The position numbers and the translations under genes were made by a program. The notes beneath the pieces were generated by a model. That model made no database searches and was not told the origin of the DNA. It saw only the letters and a list, made by a program, of their open reading frames with translations. Source: CBDAQR01 sp965199055 (GTDB taxonomy: Bacteria > Pseudomonadota > Gammaproteobacteria > Pseudomonadales > Halieaceae). Taken from it: 64,000 nt of DNA. Below are positions 23,534 through 33,069 of the stretch, in pieces (the stretch's first letter is position 1; every line of letters begins with the position of its first letter). The stretch is from positions 1,488,001 to 1,552,000 of the forward strand of contig CBDAQR010000004.1 of assembly GCA_965199055.1 (NCBI GenBank), in the 5' to 3' direction.

Positions 23534-26167
23534 ATGCGGGATGCGCAGCCGAGTACGATTTATCTTAAAGACTACCGTCCGCCTGATTGGCTAATCGAAA
23601 AGACCCATTTGGACTTCGATCTGCACGAAGATCATGCTCTGGTTGAGAGTCGACTCTCTATTCGGCGCAATCCAGAAAATGAAGACGTAGCGGCGCTAGA
23701 GTTGCATGGGCAGGAGCTTGAGTTACTCGAGCTTTGTTTGGATGAGCAAGTGCTGACTGGTGAGCAGTACGAAGTCAGTAGCGATACGCTGCGAATACAC
23801 GATTGCCCGGACCGATTCGAATTGCGCTGCGTCACGCGTATCCGGCCGCAGGACAATACTGCGCTGGAAGGTCTTTACAAGTCTCGGACGATGTTCTGTA
23901 CCCAGTGTGAGGCGGAAGGCTTTCGCAAGATTACCTATTTTCTTGATCGGCCCGATGTTATGTCCGTATTTTCTGTTCGGGTAGAAGCGGAGTATAAGAA
24001 ATACCCGGTGCTATTGAGCAACGGAAATCTGGTAGAGGCAGGGGCTGAGGGCGATCGGCACTGGACCCTGTGGGAAGATCCCTTCCCAAAACCCAGCTAT
24101 TTGTTCGCTTTGGTCGCAGGCAATCTGTCGCTGGTTGAGGACACATTTAAGACCTGCAGCGGGCGCACGGTGGATCTAAGGATATTTGTCGAGGAGAAAG
24201 ACGTCGACAAGTGCGCACATGCCATGACTGCTTTAAAGAATTCGATGCGCTGGGACGAAGAGGTGTTTGGTCGCGAGTATGATCTCGATCTCTTCAATAT
24301 TGTCGCAGTCGATGACTTTAACATGGGGGCCATGGAGAACAAGAGCCTCAATATTTTTAATACCTCCTGTGTGCTGGCGCACCCCGATACGACGACCGAT
24401 CTTGCATTTCAGCGAGTAGAGGCGGTCGTTGCCCATGAGTATTTTCATAACTGGTCTGGAAACCGCGTAACCTGTCGCGATTGGTTCCAGCTAAGTCTAA
24501 AGGAAGGATTTACCGTTTACCGGGACGCCGAGTTTTCAGCGGACATGGGCTCGCGCGCAGTAAAGCGCATTGAAGATGTATCCATGCTGCGCACCGTGCA
24601 GTTCGCTGAAGATGGCGGCCCGATGGCGCATCCCGTTAGGCCTGATTCGTTTATCGAAATCTCCAACTTCTACACGGTGACGATTTATGAGAAGGGTGCC
24701 GAAGTTGTGAGGATGATTCGCACCCTGTTAGGCCCAGAAGCCTTTCGCAAGGGCTCAGATCTCTATTTTTCCAGGCATGATGGTCAGGCGGTTACCTGCG
24801 ACGACTTTGTCCGGGCGATGGAAGACGCCAGCGGCAAAGATCTCACGCAATTTCGACGCTGGTACAGTCAGGCGGGCACGCCTCGTCTGGAGGTGAGCGA
24901 CGAGTGGGAAGAGGGCGGAAGCTATACACTGCATTTTCGGCAGTCGTGTGGGCCCACTCCGGGCCAGCCCGACAAGGCGCCCTTTGTTATCCCGGTGGAA
25001 GTAGGCCTGCTTGGCGAAGCCGGAGCGCTGCCCTTACGCATTGACGGTCAGGAGCCGGACACAGAAACAGACGATAACACTTCCATGGTGCTGGAGATCT
25101 GTAACGAACAGCAATCGATATGCTTTACGGGTTTACCCGAGCGTCCGGTGCCCTCACTGTTACGCAGCTTCTCGGCGCCGGTGCGGCTTCACTACGACTA
25201 CAGCCGTGCACAGTTAGCATTTCTCATGGCGCACGATGAAGATGGTTTTTGCCGATGGGATGCCAGCCAACAGTTGGCGACCGCGGTCATCCAGGAATGC
25301 CAGGACCAGCAGATAGACGCTGATGCGCAGATGCTGGAAGCATTTGCATCGACTTTGGCGGATGCGCAGCTCGATCCGGCCATGGTCGCTGAGATCTGGC
25401 GCTTACCCACGGAAAACTATCTCGCTGATCTGGCCCAGGTGGTAGATGTTGATGCCATCCATCGCGGTCGACAGCGGGTGCGTCACGCACTCGCCGCTCA
25501 TTGCGAAACTCAGTTGGAAGAGCGCTATCACGAGCTTCATGAAACCGCAGCGTATGACCCCAGTGCTGGGCAGATTGGGCGTCGAAGTTTTCGCAATGCC
25601 TGTCTTGCCTACTTGGCGCTGCACGGGGACTCAGGTGTCGAGCTGGCTTTGCGTCAGTTTCATGATGCCAGCAATATGACAGATCGACAGGCAGCGCTGG
25701 TTACGGTCGTCAACTGTGCAGATGCAGAGCATCGTGAATCAGTGCTCGAAGCCTTCTACGAGAGCTGGCAGCATGAGCCTCTGGTGGTGAATCAGTGGTT
25801 TCAGGTTCAAGCCATGTGTTTACAGCCGGGGAATTTGGAGCGGGTGCAGGATTTGATGTCCCATCCGGCGTTCTCGCTGCGAAATCCCAATAAGGTTCGA
25901 TCTCTGATAGGTGCCTTTTGTAGTGCGAATCCGGTGAATTTTCACCGCGCTGATGGTGCTGGCTACGAGTTACTCGCTGAGGTTGTAACCGATCTGAACA
26001 AGCTCAATCCCCAGATCGCCTCTCGCCTGCTGACACCTTTAACGCGCTGGCGCCGTTATGGCGAGCGTAGCGAGCAGATGCGCAACACCCTTGAGCGACT
26101 AGCCGCACTGCCAAATCTATCCAAGGATGTTTACGAGGTCGTGACTAAATCTCTCGCAGAGGCTTAG
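23534..26167 (+). CDS. pepN: Aminopeptidase N (M1 metallopeptidase)
   Basis: 877 residues. The substrate-binding GAMENKSLNIFN motif is near residue 265, and the zinc site is VAHEYFHNWSGNRVTCRDWF with the third ligand Glu in LKEG 18-19 residues later. The C-terminal part has the DUF3458 helical repeats of the E. coli PepN subfamily. It removes N-terminal residues from peptides in the cytoplasm. The ATG at 23534 has AAGGAG (23521-23526) at ideal distance; the upstream extension is rejected. Its stop overlaps the convergent batD stop. Confidence 0.97.
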   Translation: MRDAQPSTIYLKDYRPPDWLIEKTHLDFDLHEDHALVESRLSIRRNPENEDVAALELHGQELELLELCLDEQVLTGEQYEVSSDTLRIHDCPDRFELRCVTRIRPQDNTALEGLYKSRTMFCTQCEAEGFRKITYFLDRPDVMSVFSVRVEAEYKKYPVLLSNGNLVEAGAEGDRHWTLWEDPFPKPSYLFALVAGNLSLVEDTFKTCSGRTVDLRIFVEEKDVDKCAHAMTALKNSMRWDEEVFGREYDLDLFNIVAVDDFNMGAMENKSLNIFNTSCVLAHPDTTTDLAFQRVEAVVAHEYFHNWSGNRVTCRDWFQLSLKEGFTVYRDAEFSADMGSRAVKRIEDVSMLRTVQFAEDGGPMAHPVRPDSFIEISNFYTVTIYEKGAEVVRMIRTLLGPEAFRKGSDLYFSRHDGQAVTCDDFVRAMEDASGKDLTQFRRWYSQAGTPRLEVSDEWEEGGSYTLHFRQSCGPTPGQPDKAPFVIPVEVGLLGEAGALPLRIDGQEPDTETDDNTSMVLEICNEQQSICFTGLPERPVPSLLRSFSAPVRLHYDYSRAQLAFLMAHDEDGFCRWDASQQLATAVIQECQDQQIDADAQMLEAFASTLADAQLDPAMVAEIWRLPTENYLADLAQVVDVDAIHRGRQRVRHALAAHCETQLEERYHELHETAAYDPSAGQIGRRSFRNACLAYLALHGDSGVELALRQFHDASNMTDRQAALVTVVNCADAEHRESVLEAFYESWQHEPLVVNQWFQVQAMCLQPGNLERVQDLMSHPAFSLRNPNKVRSLIGAFCSANPVNFHRADGAGYELLAEVVTDLNKLNPQIASRLLTPLTRWRRYGERSEQMRNTLERLAALPNLSKDVYEVVTKSLAEA

Positions 26168-27825
26168 TTCAATGGTTCCAGGCGCGCGTCAGACGACAGT
26201 GTCTGGGGGCCGATTTTCTGGAGTTTCGTTAAAAGGTTTCCCAGCGCGGTGCCGTTCCATGTGCGCTCGGCGTCGCGGAACAAAGCCTGGTCCAGCTCCT
26301 CAATTTCCTGTCTTAGCTCAGCGCTTCTAGAAAGCGCCGTTAGTTCGTCAAGGCTTGGTTTGCTGTCCAATTGAAAAAACGCTTGTGCCCATGCCCTCAG
26401 GTCTTCCCTGGCCGCAACGGCGTCGCCTCGCTTGCAGTTCGACAGAAGAGACTTAAGCGCCTTCGACGAGTCATGCCGGAGTGGCTCTGGCTTGATTGAC
26501 GGTCGAGTCGAGCGTCGGCTTTGCATCCAGCCCAACAAAGTCGTCAGCCAGGCCAGCAATAGTCCCGCGCTGACCCACATCCAGGTGTGCTCGGTGCGAC
26601 CGCTTGGACGATTGGAAGGTGCTGCGAATGGTGTATCGGTCGTCGCGGGCTCTGTGGTCGCGTCGCTGCCAATTGGCACGGTCGTAGGAGCGACCTGGAG
26701 GGTCGTGGCTGGCAGCTCAGCATAGCGCAGACGTCCCGCATTCATGTCCCACCAGGGAATGCGAATCGCGGGTAGCTCCTGTCGACCCGCAGCTGTTACC
26801 AGGATTGCCGCACTGCTGATGCCCAGTCCCGTTAGGCCAGCGTCATCGCGCAGTGTCTCGGTTCGAGGTTGGTCCATATACACCTTCAGGTCCGCTCCCG
26901 CTGGCATGTCTATAGCAGGCAGTTGTTCTCCCGCCAGTCCTTTCCCGCGCAAGGTGATGGTGCGGGTGATCGAATCGCCGGGTTTCAAGCTACGAGGGTC
27001 GGCTGACCAGCTCTCCTCAATATCCAGTTTTTCTAGCGGAAGCCAGGTGGCATCTGGATAAGCGGCCGGCACGGGCTTCACTTCAACGGTGAGCGCGGGA
27101 GTTTCACGACGTACCAGAATGCCTCGTTTTCCCAGCGTGAATCTTGACTGGCTTGGGTCGCGAACGCGCGCGCTCAAAGTTAGTGAAGGAATTTCCAGTT
27201 GGCCGCTGCGCTCTGGGAATATGGCATAGCGCAGTTCCGTGACGAGAAAACTGCGCCCCTTAATCTGGCGTTGAAAGCTCTTAGTCTCAAGCTCCTCGAT
27301 GCTGGCGTTATCCAATACCAACGGTGTTAACTTGGGGCGCTCCTCAAGATCGAGCGCCTGGAATAAGCGAAAGGTGTAGACCAACTGCCCCTGAACCCAG
27401 GTCGTTTCACGATTGACCCCCGCTTCAACGTACAAATCCTCATCGGTATTAGCAGCAACAGGCGCTTCTTCAACCATGATGGAAATCGGTCTGCTGCTGG
27501 CCCCGGGCTCACCGAGCGCCGGTATGCGCAAAATACCCTCTCGGCGCGGGAATAGGCTTAGCTGCTTCTCCTGGACGATCTCTCGCTGGCCGTTAAACAA
27601 GCGAATCTGACTGTTACTGCTGGTGCCCGCAATGATGAATGAGGCCTCCAGCTCCGAGAAGTCGACGTCATCCAGGTCTTCGCCAGCATCAGGTCGCAGT
27701 GTGAGAGTTATGCTATCTCCCAGACTGACCCTGTTGCGATCGACCGAGGCTTGTATCGCGCCCTGCGACTGACATGCGGTTATCAGCAGCCATAGGCACA
27801 ACAGCGCTCTAGTAGCGAGTTTCAT
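26164..27825 (-). CDS. BatD-type membrane protein
   Basis: 553 residues. Signal peptide (MKLATRALLCLWLLITACQS), two to three Ig-like beta domains (SASVDRN..., RKPRL-type strands), then one membrane helix near residue 430 (HTWMWVSAGLLLAWLTTLLG) and a cytoplasmic helical tail. This is the BatD/oxygen-tolerance family layout. It is the last gene of the minus-strand moxR operon and overlaps batBC by 17 bp. Bat proteins are linked to stress or aerotolerance in some bacteria; the mechanism is unclear. Confidence 0.85.
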   Translation of the reverse strand: MKLATRALLCLWLLITACQSQGAIQASVDRNRVSLGDSITLTLRPDAGEDLDDVDFSELEASFIIAGTSSNSQIRLFNGQREIVQEKQLSLFPRREGILRIPALGEPGASSRPISIMVEEAPVAANTDEDLYVEAGVNRETTWVQGQLVYTFRLFQALDLEERPKLTPLVLDNASIEELETKSFQRQIKGRSFLVTELRYAIFPERSGQLEIPSLTLSARVRDPSQSRFTLGKRGILVRRETPALTVEVKPVPAAYPDATWLPLEKLDIEESWSADPRSLKPGDSITRTITLRGKGLAGEQLPAIDMPAGADLKVYMDQPRTETLRDDAGLTGLGISSAAILVTAAGRQELPAIRIPWWDMNAGRLRYAELPATTLQVAPTTVPIGSDATTEPATTDTPFAAPSNRPSGRTEHTWMWVSAGLLLAWLTTLLGWMQSRRSTRPSIKPEPLRHDSSKALKSLLSNCKRGDAVAAREDLRAWAQAFFQLDSKPSLDELTALSRSAELRQEIEELDQALFRDAERTWNGTALGNLLTKLQKIGPQTLSSDARLEPLN

Positions 27826-29596
27826 CGAGATTTCCTTTTTCTATCCGTTGCTGGCTTTCGTACCTAAACTTGCGCCGCAGCAAACCGCCTGGATCATCCG
27901 GTATGCTGCGCAACCATTGCTCGTTGGCCAGTTCTCGCTCGCGCTGCTCGGTATCTTCGGTTTGACCCGGTTGTTGACGTGTATCTTCTTCCGTGTCGCC
28001 ACGCTGCTGCTCCGCGCTGGATTGACGCTCCTCGTTACTACCGTCCTGTTCCTCGCGGTTTTGCTCTCCCGGATCTTGCTGGGAGTCATCTTTACTCCCT
28101 TGTTCCTGCTGGGGATGATCCTGATCGCCTGGCTGTTGGTTTTCCTGTTGACCCTGTTGTCCCTGTTGTTGCCCCTGATTTTGTGAGTTATCGCTGCTCT
28201 GGTTTTGCTCGTCCTGGTTTTGCTGTTGTTGCTGTTCCTGGTTCAACAGTTGCTGCACAAGCTCGCGATTAAACAGGGCATCGTCCATCCCCGGTTGGCG
28301 CTCCAGTGCTTCATCATAGGCTGCAATAGCTTCTTCCAGTTGCCCCGATCTTGCCAGACTGTTGCCCCGGTTATACCAGCCGGAAGCTGTATCGCTACCG
28401 GCGAACTGTTCGGCAGCGGCTTCGAAATTCTCGGCTCGATAGTTTGCTGTGGCCCGCCAATCGCGATTTTCGAACTCCCTTGCCGCCGCCTCGGTCTGAC
28501 CTTGATTCAGTAACTCGGCGCCGCGCTGATCCGGGCTTTGCCACAGGTCGCGCCAGTCCCAGGCGTGTACCTGCTCCAACGGTAGGTACAGTATGAAGAC
28601 CAGGAGTAACCAGCCGCGGCGAAAACACAGCAAGAGAGCCGGAACCAGTATTGGCAGTAACCAATAACCCATGTCATGCCATCGGTCCACCTGGCGCTGG
28701 CTGTCAACATGTTGCAGTGGATCGAATAATGCCGGGTCAAGCAGTCGCTCCAAGTCGGAATCATCCAGTCGCAGGGAAACGTAGGCGCCACCGTTTTCAT
28801 TGGCGACAGAACGCAGTAGGGCGGTATCCAGCTTCGCAATAATAATTCCGCCCTCGCGATCTTTTAAATACCCGTCTCGGCTGGGAATCGGCGCCCCTTG
28901 TGCTGAGCCGACCCCCATGACAGACAATCGGTAGTTATCACCGCCCAGCGCTGCGCGGATCTCGTCGCGATCGCTTTCCTGGATGCCGTCGGTCAGCAAC
29001 AGGATGTGCCCCTGGCTGAAACCGGCATCTTCCATGAGCTTGGTGGCACGCCAGACTCCCGCAGCAGGTTGACTCCCGGGGACGGGCATTATCGAGGGAT
29101 CCAGAGCCGGCAGCAGGTTCGCGATGGTGCGGGTGTCGTCGGTCAGCGGGCTGACGACATGCTCGTCTCCGGCGTAGGCAATAAGTGCAGTGCTTCCCTC
29201 GCGACGCATCGACAACAAGTCGAGCAGTTTTTGTCGGCTGCGAATCAGGCGTGAAGGTTGCGTATCTTGCGCTTGCATAGAGATGCTCAAATCGTAAACT
29301 ACAACGAGAGCATCAGCAGACTGTTCAACGGGTTGGGGCAGTTTCTCCCAGGCCGGTCCCGCCAGCGCCAATATGGCCAGCAGGCCGAAGGCCGCTATTG
29401 GCCACACCGGATTAAAGCCGGACTGGTTCGGCTGTCCGACCAGTAGGTGGGGAAGTAGCTGAGTGTCAATCACACCTTGCCAGCCCCGCGATTGTCTGCG
29501 AGAGCGCCACAATAAAAACAGTAGCGCCGCGAGTCCTGGTATGGCCAGTAACCAAAGCGGGCGCAGGAAGTGGAACGCGTCGACTCCGGGTATCAT
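27809..29596 (-). CDS. BatB-BatC fusion: VWA domain plus TPR
   Basis: 595 residues. N-terminal membrane helices, a von Willebrand A domain with MIDAS motif DLSIS (VVVYDLSISMQAQD), a TLLLTDG-type strand, and another membrane pair near residue 310 (YWLLPILVPALLLCFRRGWL). TPRs near residues 400-445 include WYNRGNSLARSGQLEEAIAA. A long Gln/Asp-rich tail follows (about 450-570). BatB and BatC are separate genes in many species, so this is a fusion. It overlaps batA by 4 bp. Confidence 0.85.
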   Translation of the reverse strand: MIPGVDAFHFLRPLWLLAIPGLAALLFLLWRSRRQSRGWQGVIDTQLLPHLLVGQPNQSGFNPVWPIAAFGLLAILALAGPAWEKLPQPVEQSADALVVVYDLSISMQAQDTQPSRLIRSRQKLLDLLSMRREGSTALIAYAGDEHVVSPLTDDTRTIANLLPALDPSIMPVPGSQPAAGVWRATKLMEDAGFSQGHILLLTDGIQESDRDEIRAALGGDNYRLSVMGVGSAQGAPIPSRDGYLKDREGGIIIAKLDTALLRSVANENGGAYVSLRLDDSDLERLLDPALFDPLQHVDSQRQVDRWHDMGYWLLPILVPALLLCFRRGWLLLVFILYLPLEQVHAWDWRDLWQSPDQRGAELLNQGQTEAAAREFENRDWRATANYRAENFEAAAEQFAGSDTASGWYNRGNSLARSGQLEEAIAAYDEALERQPGMDDALFNRELVQQLLNQEQQQQQNQDEQNQSSDNSQNQGQQQGQQGQQENQQPGDQDHPQQEQGSKDDSQQDPGEQNREEQDGSNEERQSSAEQQRGDTEEDTRQQPGQTEDTEQRERELANEQWLRSIPDDPGGLLRRKFRYESQQRIEKGNLDETRY

Positions 29597-30594
29597 CTCA
29601 GCCTCGAGCGAACAGTCAATAAAACGCCCAGGGCCGCCAAGCCGAGACCGACGGGCCAGTGGAACAGGCTTCGTCGCGGACGAAACACGGCCTGCTCCTG
29701 ATCAACAGGTTCTAGTAAATCGAGAAGCTGGTAAATTTCCGCGAGCTCGGCCGGGTGGCGCGCCCGAAAGTAGCGTCCACCGCTACGTTCTGCGATCTCG
29801 CGCAGGCTCGGCTCGTCCAGATCCGCAGAGGGGTTTACCTTGCGAGCGCCAAAACTACTGCCAAACAGTCCCGGAACTTCCATGCTGTCAGCGCCTATGC
29901 CGATCGTATGAATACGGACTCCGTGATCGGCCGCCAGGCTCGCAGCATCCAGTGGATCGACGACACCGGCGGTATTGGCTCCATCGGTGAGCAAGATTAG
30001 AACCCGGTTTTCTGCGGGCCGATCTCGCAGGCGTTTCACGCTGAGTCCAATGGCATCGCCAATGGCAGTATCGCGCCCGGCAAAACCCAGCTGTGCCTCC
30101 TGCAAGAATTGATTCACTGTACGGGTGTCGAAAGTGAGCGGGGCCTGCAGATACGCATTAGTTCCAAACAAAATTAGCCCAATCCGGTCGCCGCGACGGC
30201 GTTCGATAAAGTCGCCAACTACCTGTTTTACAGCGTCTACCCTGCGCAGCTTGTTCTGACCCACTTGCATATCTTCAACTTGCATGGAGCCGGAGATATC
30301 CACGGCAACCAGTAGGTCGCGGCCACTGGCTGGCAGATTGATCGGCTCCCCTATCCAGGTAGGACGGGCCAAGCCCAACACCAGGCCGATCCATGCGATC
30401 GACAGCAAGAGGACCGGCCACAGCGACGAGTGCGTTCGTCCGCCTTGACTATAGGATTCGAGCTGCTGCCAGGCTTGAAAAAAAGGCGCACGCAGCGCGG
30501 CTTCTTCGACGTTATTGCTGGCGGGAACTAATCGCCATACCAGTAGGGGGAGAGGTAACAGCAGCAGAGCGAATGGCCAAAGCAGTTCTAACAC
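29593..30594 (-). CDS. BatA-type VWA domain protein
   Basis: 333 residues. N-terminal membrane helices (LLWPFALLLLPLPLLVWRL and a second near 65), a VWA domain with MIDAS DISGS (LLVAVDISGSMQVEDMQVG) and ILLTDGANTAG, and a C-terminal membrane helix (PVGLGLAALGVLLTV). The GTG at 30594 is chosen: AGGAG lies 6 nt upstream, and the longer reading from 30621 has no such site. It overlaps the DUF4381 gene by 7 bp and is co-transcribed within the Bat operon. Confidence 0.85.
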   Translation of the reverse strand: MLELLWPFALLLLPLPLLVWRLVPASNNVEEAALRAPFFQAWQQLESYSQGGRTHSSLWPVLLLSIAWIGLVLGLARPTWIGEPINLPASGRDLLVAVDISGSMQVEDMQVGQNKLRRVDAVKQVVGDFIERRRGDRIGLILFGTNAYLQAPLTFDTRTVNQFLQEAQLGFAGRDTAIGDAIGLSVKRLRDRPAENRVLILLTDGANTAGVVDPLDAASLAADHGVRIHTIGIGADSMEVPGLFGSSFGARKVNPSADLDEPSLREIAERSGGRYFRARHPAELAEIYQLLDLLEPVDQEQAVFRPRRSLFHWPVGLGLAALGVLLTVRSRLR

Positions 30595-31073
30595 GCATCG
30601 CTCCTGTGATGCTTGATCCACTCACGTGCGAGAAGGTTGACGACGTCGGGCTTTGTGGCCGTATCATCGCGACTATACAGCGCAATATCCATGTCGGTTG
30701 CGCTGAATTCATGGGGCAAGCGATGCGCCGTTCTATCAAGAAAGGCGAGCCACCGGGCTCCGGAAAGTGACGCCACGCGCTGCCGGCCATAGGTCTGCAT
30801 GGCTACGCGCTTGAGAAGCTCGTTCACAGCACTGAAATAGGGAGCGGTTTGTCCTGACTCCAGCCAGTCTTCGTGAGCCTCATTGAGATTGCGCAGCGCT
30901 TCTCGACGATAAGCCCGCGCGTCATAATACCGCCATAACCACCGCAGCAGCATAAACAGGGCAAACAGGATTGCTATAGCCAGTAACCACCAGCCTGGTG
31001 CCGGTGGCCAGCTGCCAATAGCGTCAGGTACATGAATATCTCGCAGTTGTGCGAGCGGATCAGATGGCGTCAT
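30588..31073 (-). CDS. DUF4381 domain protein
   Basis: 161 residues. A short N-terminal part, one membrane segment (about 27-46, WWLLAIAILFALFMLLRWLW), and a cytoplasmic helical domain with YFSAVNELLKRVAMQTYG and SGARWLAFLDRT, typical of DUF4381. These proteins always lie between DUF58 and VWA genes in MoxR operons; function is unknown. Overlaps: 4 bp with DUF58 upstream, 7 bp with batA downstream. Confidence 0.85.
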   Translation of the reverse strand: MTPSDPLAQLRDIHVPDAIGSWPPAPGWWLLAIAILFALFMLLRWLWRYYDARAYRREALRNLNEAHEDWLESGQTAPYFSAVNELLKRVAMQTYGRQRVASLSGARWLAFLDRTAHRLPHEFSATDMDIALYSRDDTATKPDVVNLLAREWIKHHRSDAC

Positions 31074-32017
31074 TGCTGGCCCCGCTCTTCGCCAAAATAG
31101 GACTGCAGCAAACCCAATGGCGCATCCGCGGTAGTGGCGCGGATCACAGGAATCCCCAATCTCCCATAGTGGTCACGTAATTCGAAGAAGCGGCGATCGA
31201 ATTCGTCACTGAAGCGTTCGCGAATATCGGCGACGCCGGTTTCAAGTCGCGCTCTGGAGCTCCCATCGGTTACAGTGTAGCGACCCGCGTCGGGCAGTTG
31301 CTGTTCCAGAAGATCGGAGCAATGCAGCGCAGTGATCTGCATGTGTCGCGATAATTGATAGATGCTCTCCAGTGCAACCTGCTCCAACGCGCCATCGAAA
31401 TCGCTGACGATAAACAGTGAGCTGCCGGGCCTTGCCACACGGCGCAGCTCCAGTAGCAGCGTGTTGAAGTCAGTCTCTCGCTCGTGATCAGTACCTGGTA
31501 GAGCGTGATTCATTTCAGTGATCTGGTTCAACAAGCCCAGCACCGAGCGTCGGCTGCGTCTGGGACGGGTTTCGCTATGCCCATTGATTCCCAGTACCAG
31601 TCCACCAATGCGATCTCCGTTCTCCAGAGCGGCCCAGGTGAGCAAAGCGCTGAGCTCTGCTGCCAGAACTGATTTACAGCAGTTGCGGCTACCGAAGAAC
31701 ATGTTGGAGCGCTGATCCACGCAGACGAGTACCGGGCGCTCACGCTCTTCGCGGAACATCTTGGTATGCGCAGTGCCGGTGCGAGCAGTGACTCGCCAGT
31801 CGATGGTTCGTATATCGTCACCGGGCTGATAGGCCCGCACCTCTTCGAATTCGATGCCGCGGCCACGAAAATTGGTCTTGTTGGGGCCCGCGAGCAAGCT
31901 TAGCGCTTTGCGTCTTTGCGCAAGCTGTAATTTGCCCGCAGCGTGCCGGCAATCGATTAGCTTTTGAAGATCGCAGTAGGCGCCGTTTGCTGGCCGGGTA
32001 TTGGCGGGTCCCTGCAT
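31070..32017 (-). CDS. DUF58 domain protein (first copy)
   Basis: 315 residues, soluble. The family core FRGRGIEFEEVRAYQPGDDI (residues about 50-70) is followed by TIDWRVTARTG and FREERERPVLVCVDQRSNMFFG. A VWA-like fold with a degenerate MIDAS is known for DUF58 proteins, which are partners of MoxR ATPases. It lies 1 bp after the moxR stop. The paralogue at 60433 has an N-terminal membrane part that this one lacks. Confidence 0.88.
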   Translation of the reverse strand: MQGPANTRPANGAYCDLQKLIDCRHAAGKLQLAQRRKALSLLAGPNKTNFRGRGIEFEEVRAYQPGDDIRTIDWRVTARTGTAHTKMFREERERPVLVCVDQRSNMFFGSRNCCKSVLAAELSALLTWAALENGDRIGGLVLGINGHSETRPRRSRRSVLGLLNQITEMNHALPGTDHERETDFNTLLLELRRVARPGSSLFIVSDFDGALEQVALESIYQLSRHMQITALHCSDLLEQQLPDAGRYTVTDGSSRARLETGVADIRERFSDEFDRRFFELRDHYGRLGIPVIRATTADAPLGLLQSYFGEERGQQ

Positions 32018-32018
32018 A

Positions 32019-32975
32019 TCAGGCGACGGCGGCCTGGTCCAATAGTGTGGCTATGACCTTATCGGCGGTAATGCCGTTGGCTTCAGCCTCGAAACTCAAT
32101 ATCAGGCGGTGTCGCAGTACGTCGGCGGCGACGGCCTGTACATCATCCGGTGAGACGAAATCTCTGCCCTGCAACCAGGCATTGGCACGTGCGCATCGAT
32201 CCAGAGCTATGGTTGCACGGGGGCTGCCCCCAAATTCGAGCCAGCTGGCTAACTCAGCGGAGTAGGCTGCCGGGCTGCGCGTGGCGACGATCAAATCGAC
32301 AATGTACTGCTCGACGGCATCGGCCATATGTAACTGCAGTACATCCTTACGAGCCGCAAATATGGAAGCCTGCGGCAGCGCTGACGGCACCGAAGCGGAT
32401 TCGCCACTGTCTTCATTGCGAGTGAGGCGCAATATATCTCTTTCGGCATCGCGGTCGGGATACTGCACATTCACATGCAGTAGAAAGCGGTCAAGCTGGG
32501 CTTCGGGTAGCGGATAGGTGCCTTCCTGTTCGATCGGGTTTTGCGTAGCCATTACCAGGAATAGTTCCGGCAGGGGGTATGTCTCACTGCCAACGCTCAC
32601 CTGGCGCTCCGCCATAGCCTCCAATAGTGCCGACTGGACTTTGGCGGGTGCGCGATTGATTTCATCCGCAAGAATCAGGTTGTTGAACACCGGGCCTTGT
32701 TGAAAATGAAAGCTACCCTGTTGTGGACGATAGATCTCCGTGCCAGTGACATCGCCGGGTAGCAGATCCGGTGTGAACTGAATTCTGTGAAAATCACCTT
32801 CGATGCCATCGGACAAAGATTTGATGGCACGAGTCTTGGCGAGCCCGGGAGCGCCCTCAACCAATAGGTGGCCGTCCGCGAGTAGTGCGATGAGTAGCCG
32901 TTGGACAAGGTGTGCCTGACCGATAATCTGTTGCTGAAGCCACTCTCCAAGAGCGGTAATTTGTTGCCTGTGCAC
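32019..32975 (-). CDS. MoxR family AAA+ ATPase (first copy)
   Basis: 318 residues. Walker A EGAPGLAKTR (residues about 40-49), Walker B LILADEINRAP, sensor-1 region LVMATQNPIEQEGTYPLPEA and a C-terminal lid domain. MoxR ATPases act as chaperones that remodel or activate partner proteins, in this case probably the VWA proteins downstream. The GTG start at 32975 is supported by AAGGAG about 12 nt upstream. It is the first gene of the minus-strand operon, divergent from gdhB. Confidence 0.93.
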   Translation of the reverse strand: MHRQQITALGEWLQQQIIGQAHLVQRLLIALLADGHLLVEGAPGLAKTRAIKSLSDGIEGDFHRIQFTPDLLPGDVTGTEIYRPQQGSFHFQQGPVFNNLILADEINRAPAKVQSALLEAMAERQVSVGSETYPLPELFLVMATQNPIEQEGTYPLPEAQLDRFLLHVNVQYPDRDAERDILRLTRNEDSGESASVPSALPQASIFAARKDVLQLHMADAVEQYIVDLIVATRSPAAYSAELASWLEFGGSPRATIALDRCARANAWLQGRDFVSPDDVQAVAADVLRHRLILSFEAEANGITADKVIATLLDQAAVA

Positions 32976-33069
32976 GCCTGGATATCTCCTTTACCATTGG
33001 CCGCTGATTCGAGCGCAGAATTGTAACCAAATAGACTATTCTTAGCATGTGAGGTTCCAGGGGATTGTT

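Noticed and set aside
33049..33069. GTG start for gdhB
   Set aside because: The ATG at 33070 has a better-placed AGGGG and gives the normal N-terminus.
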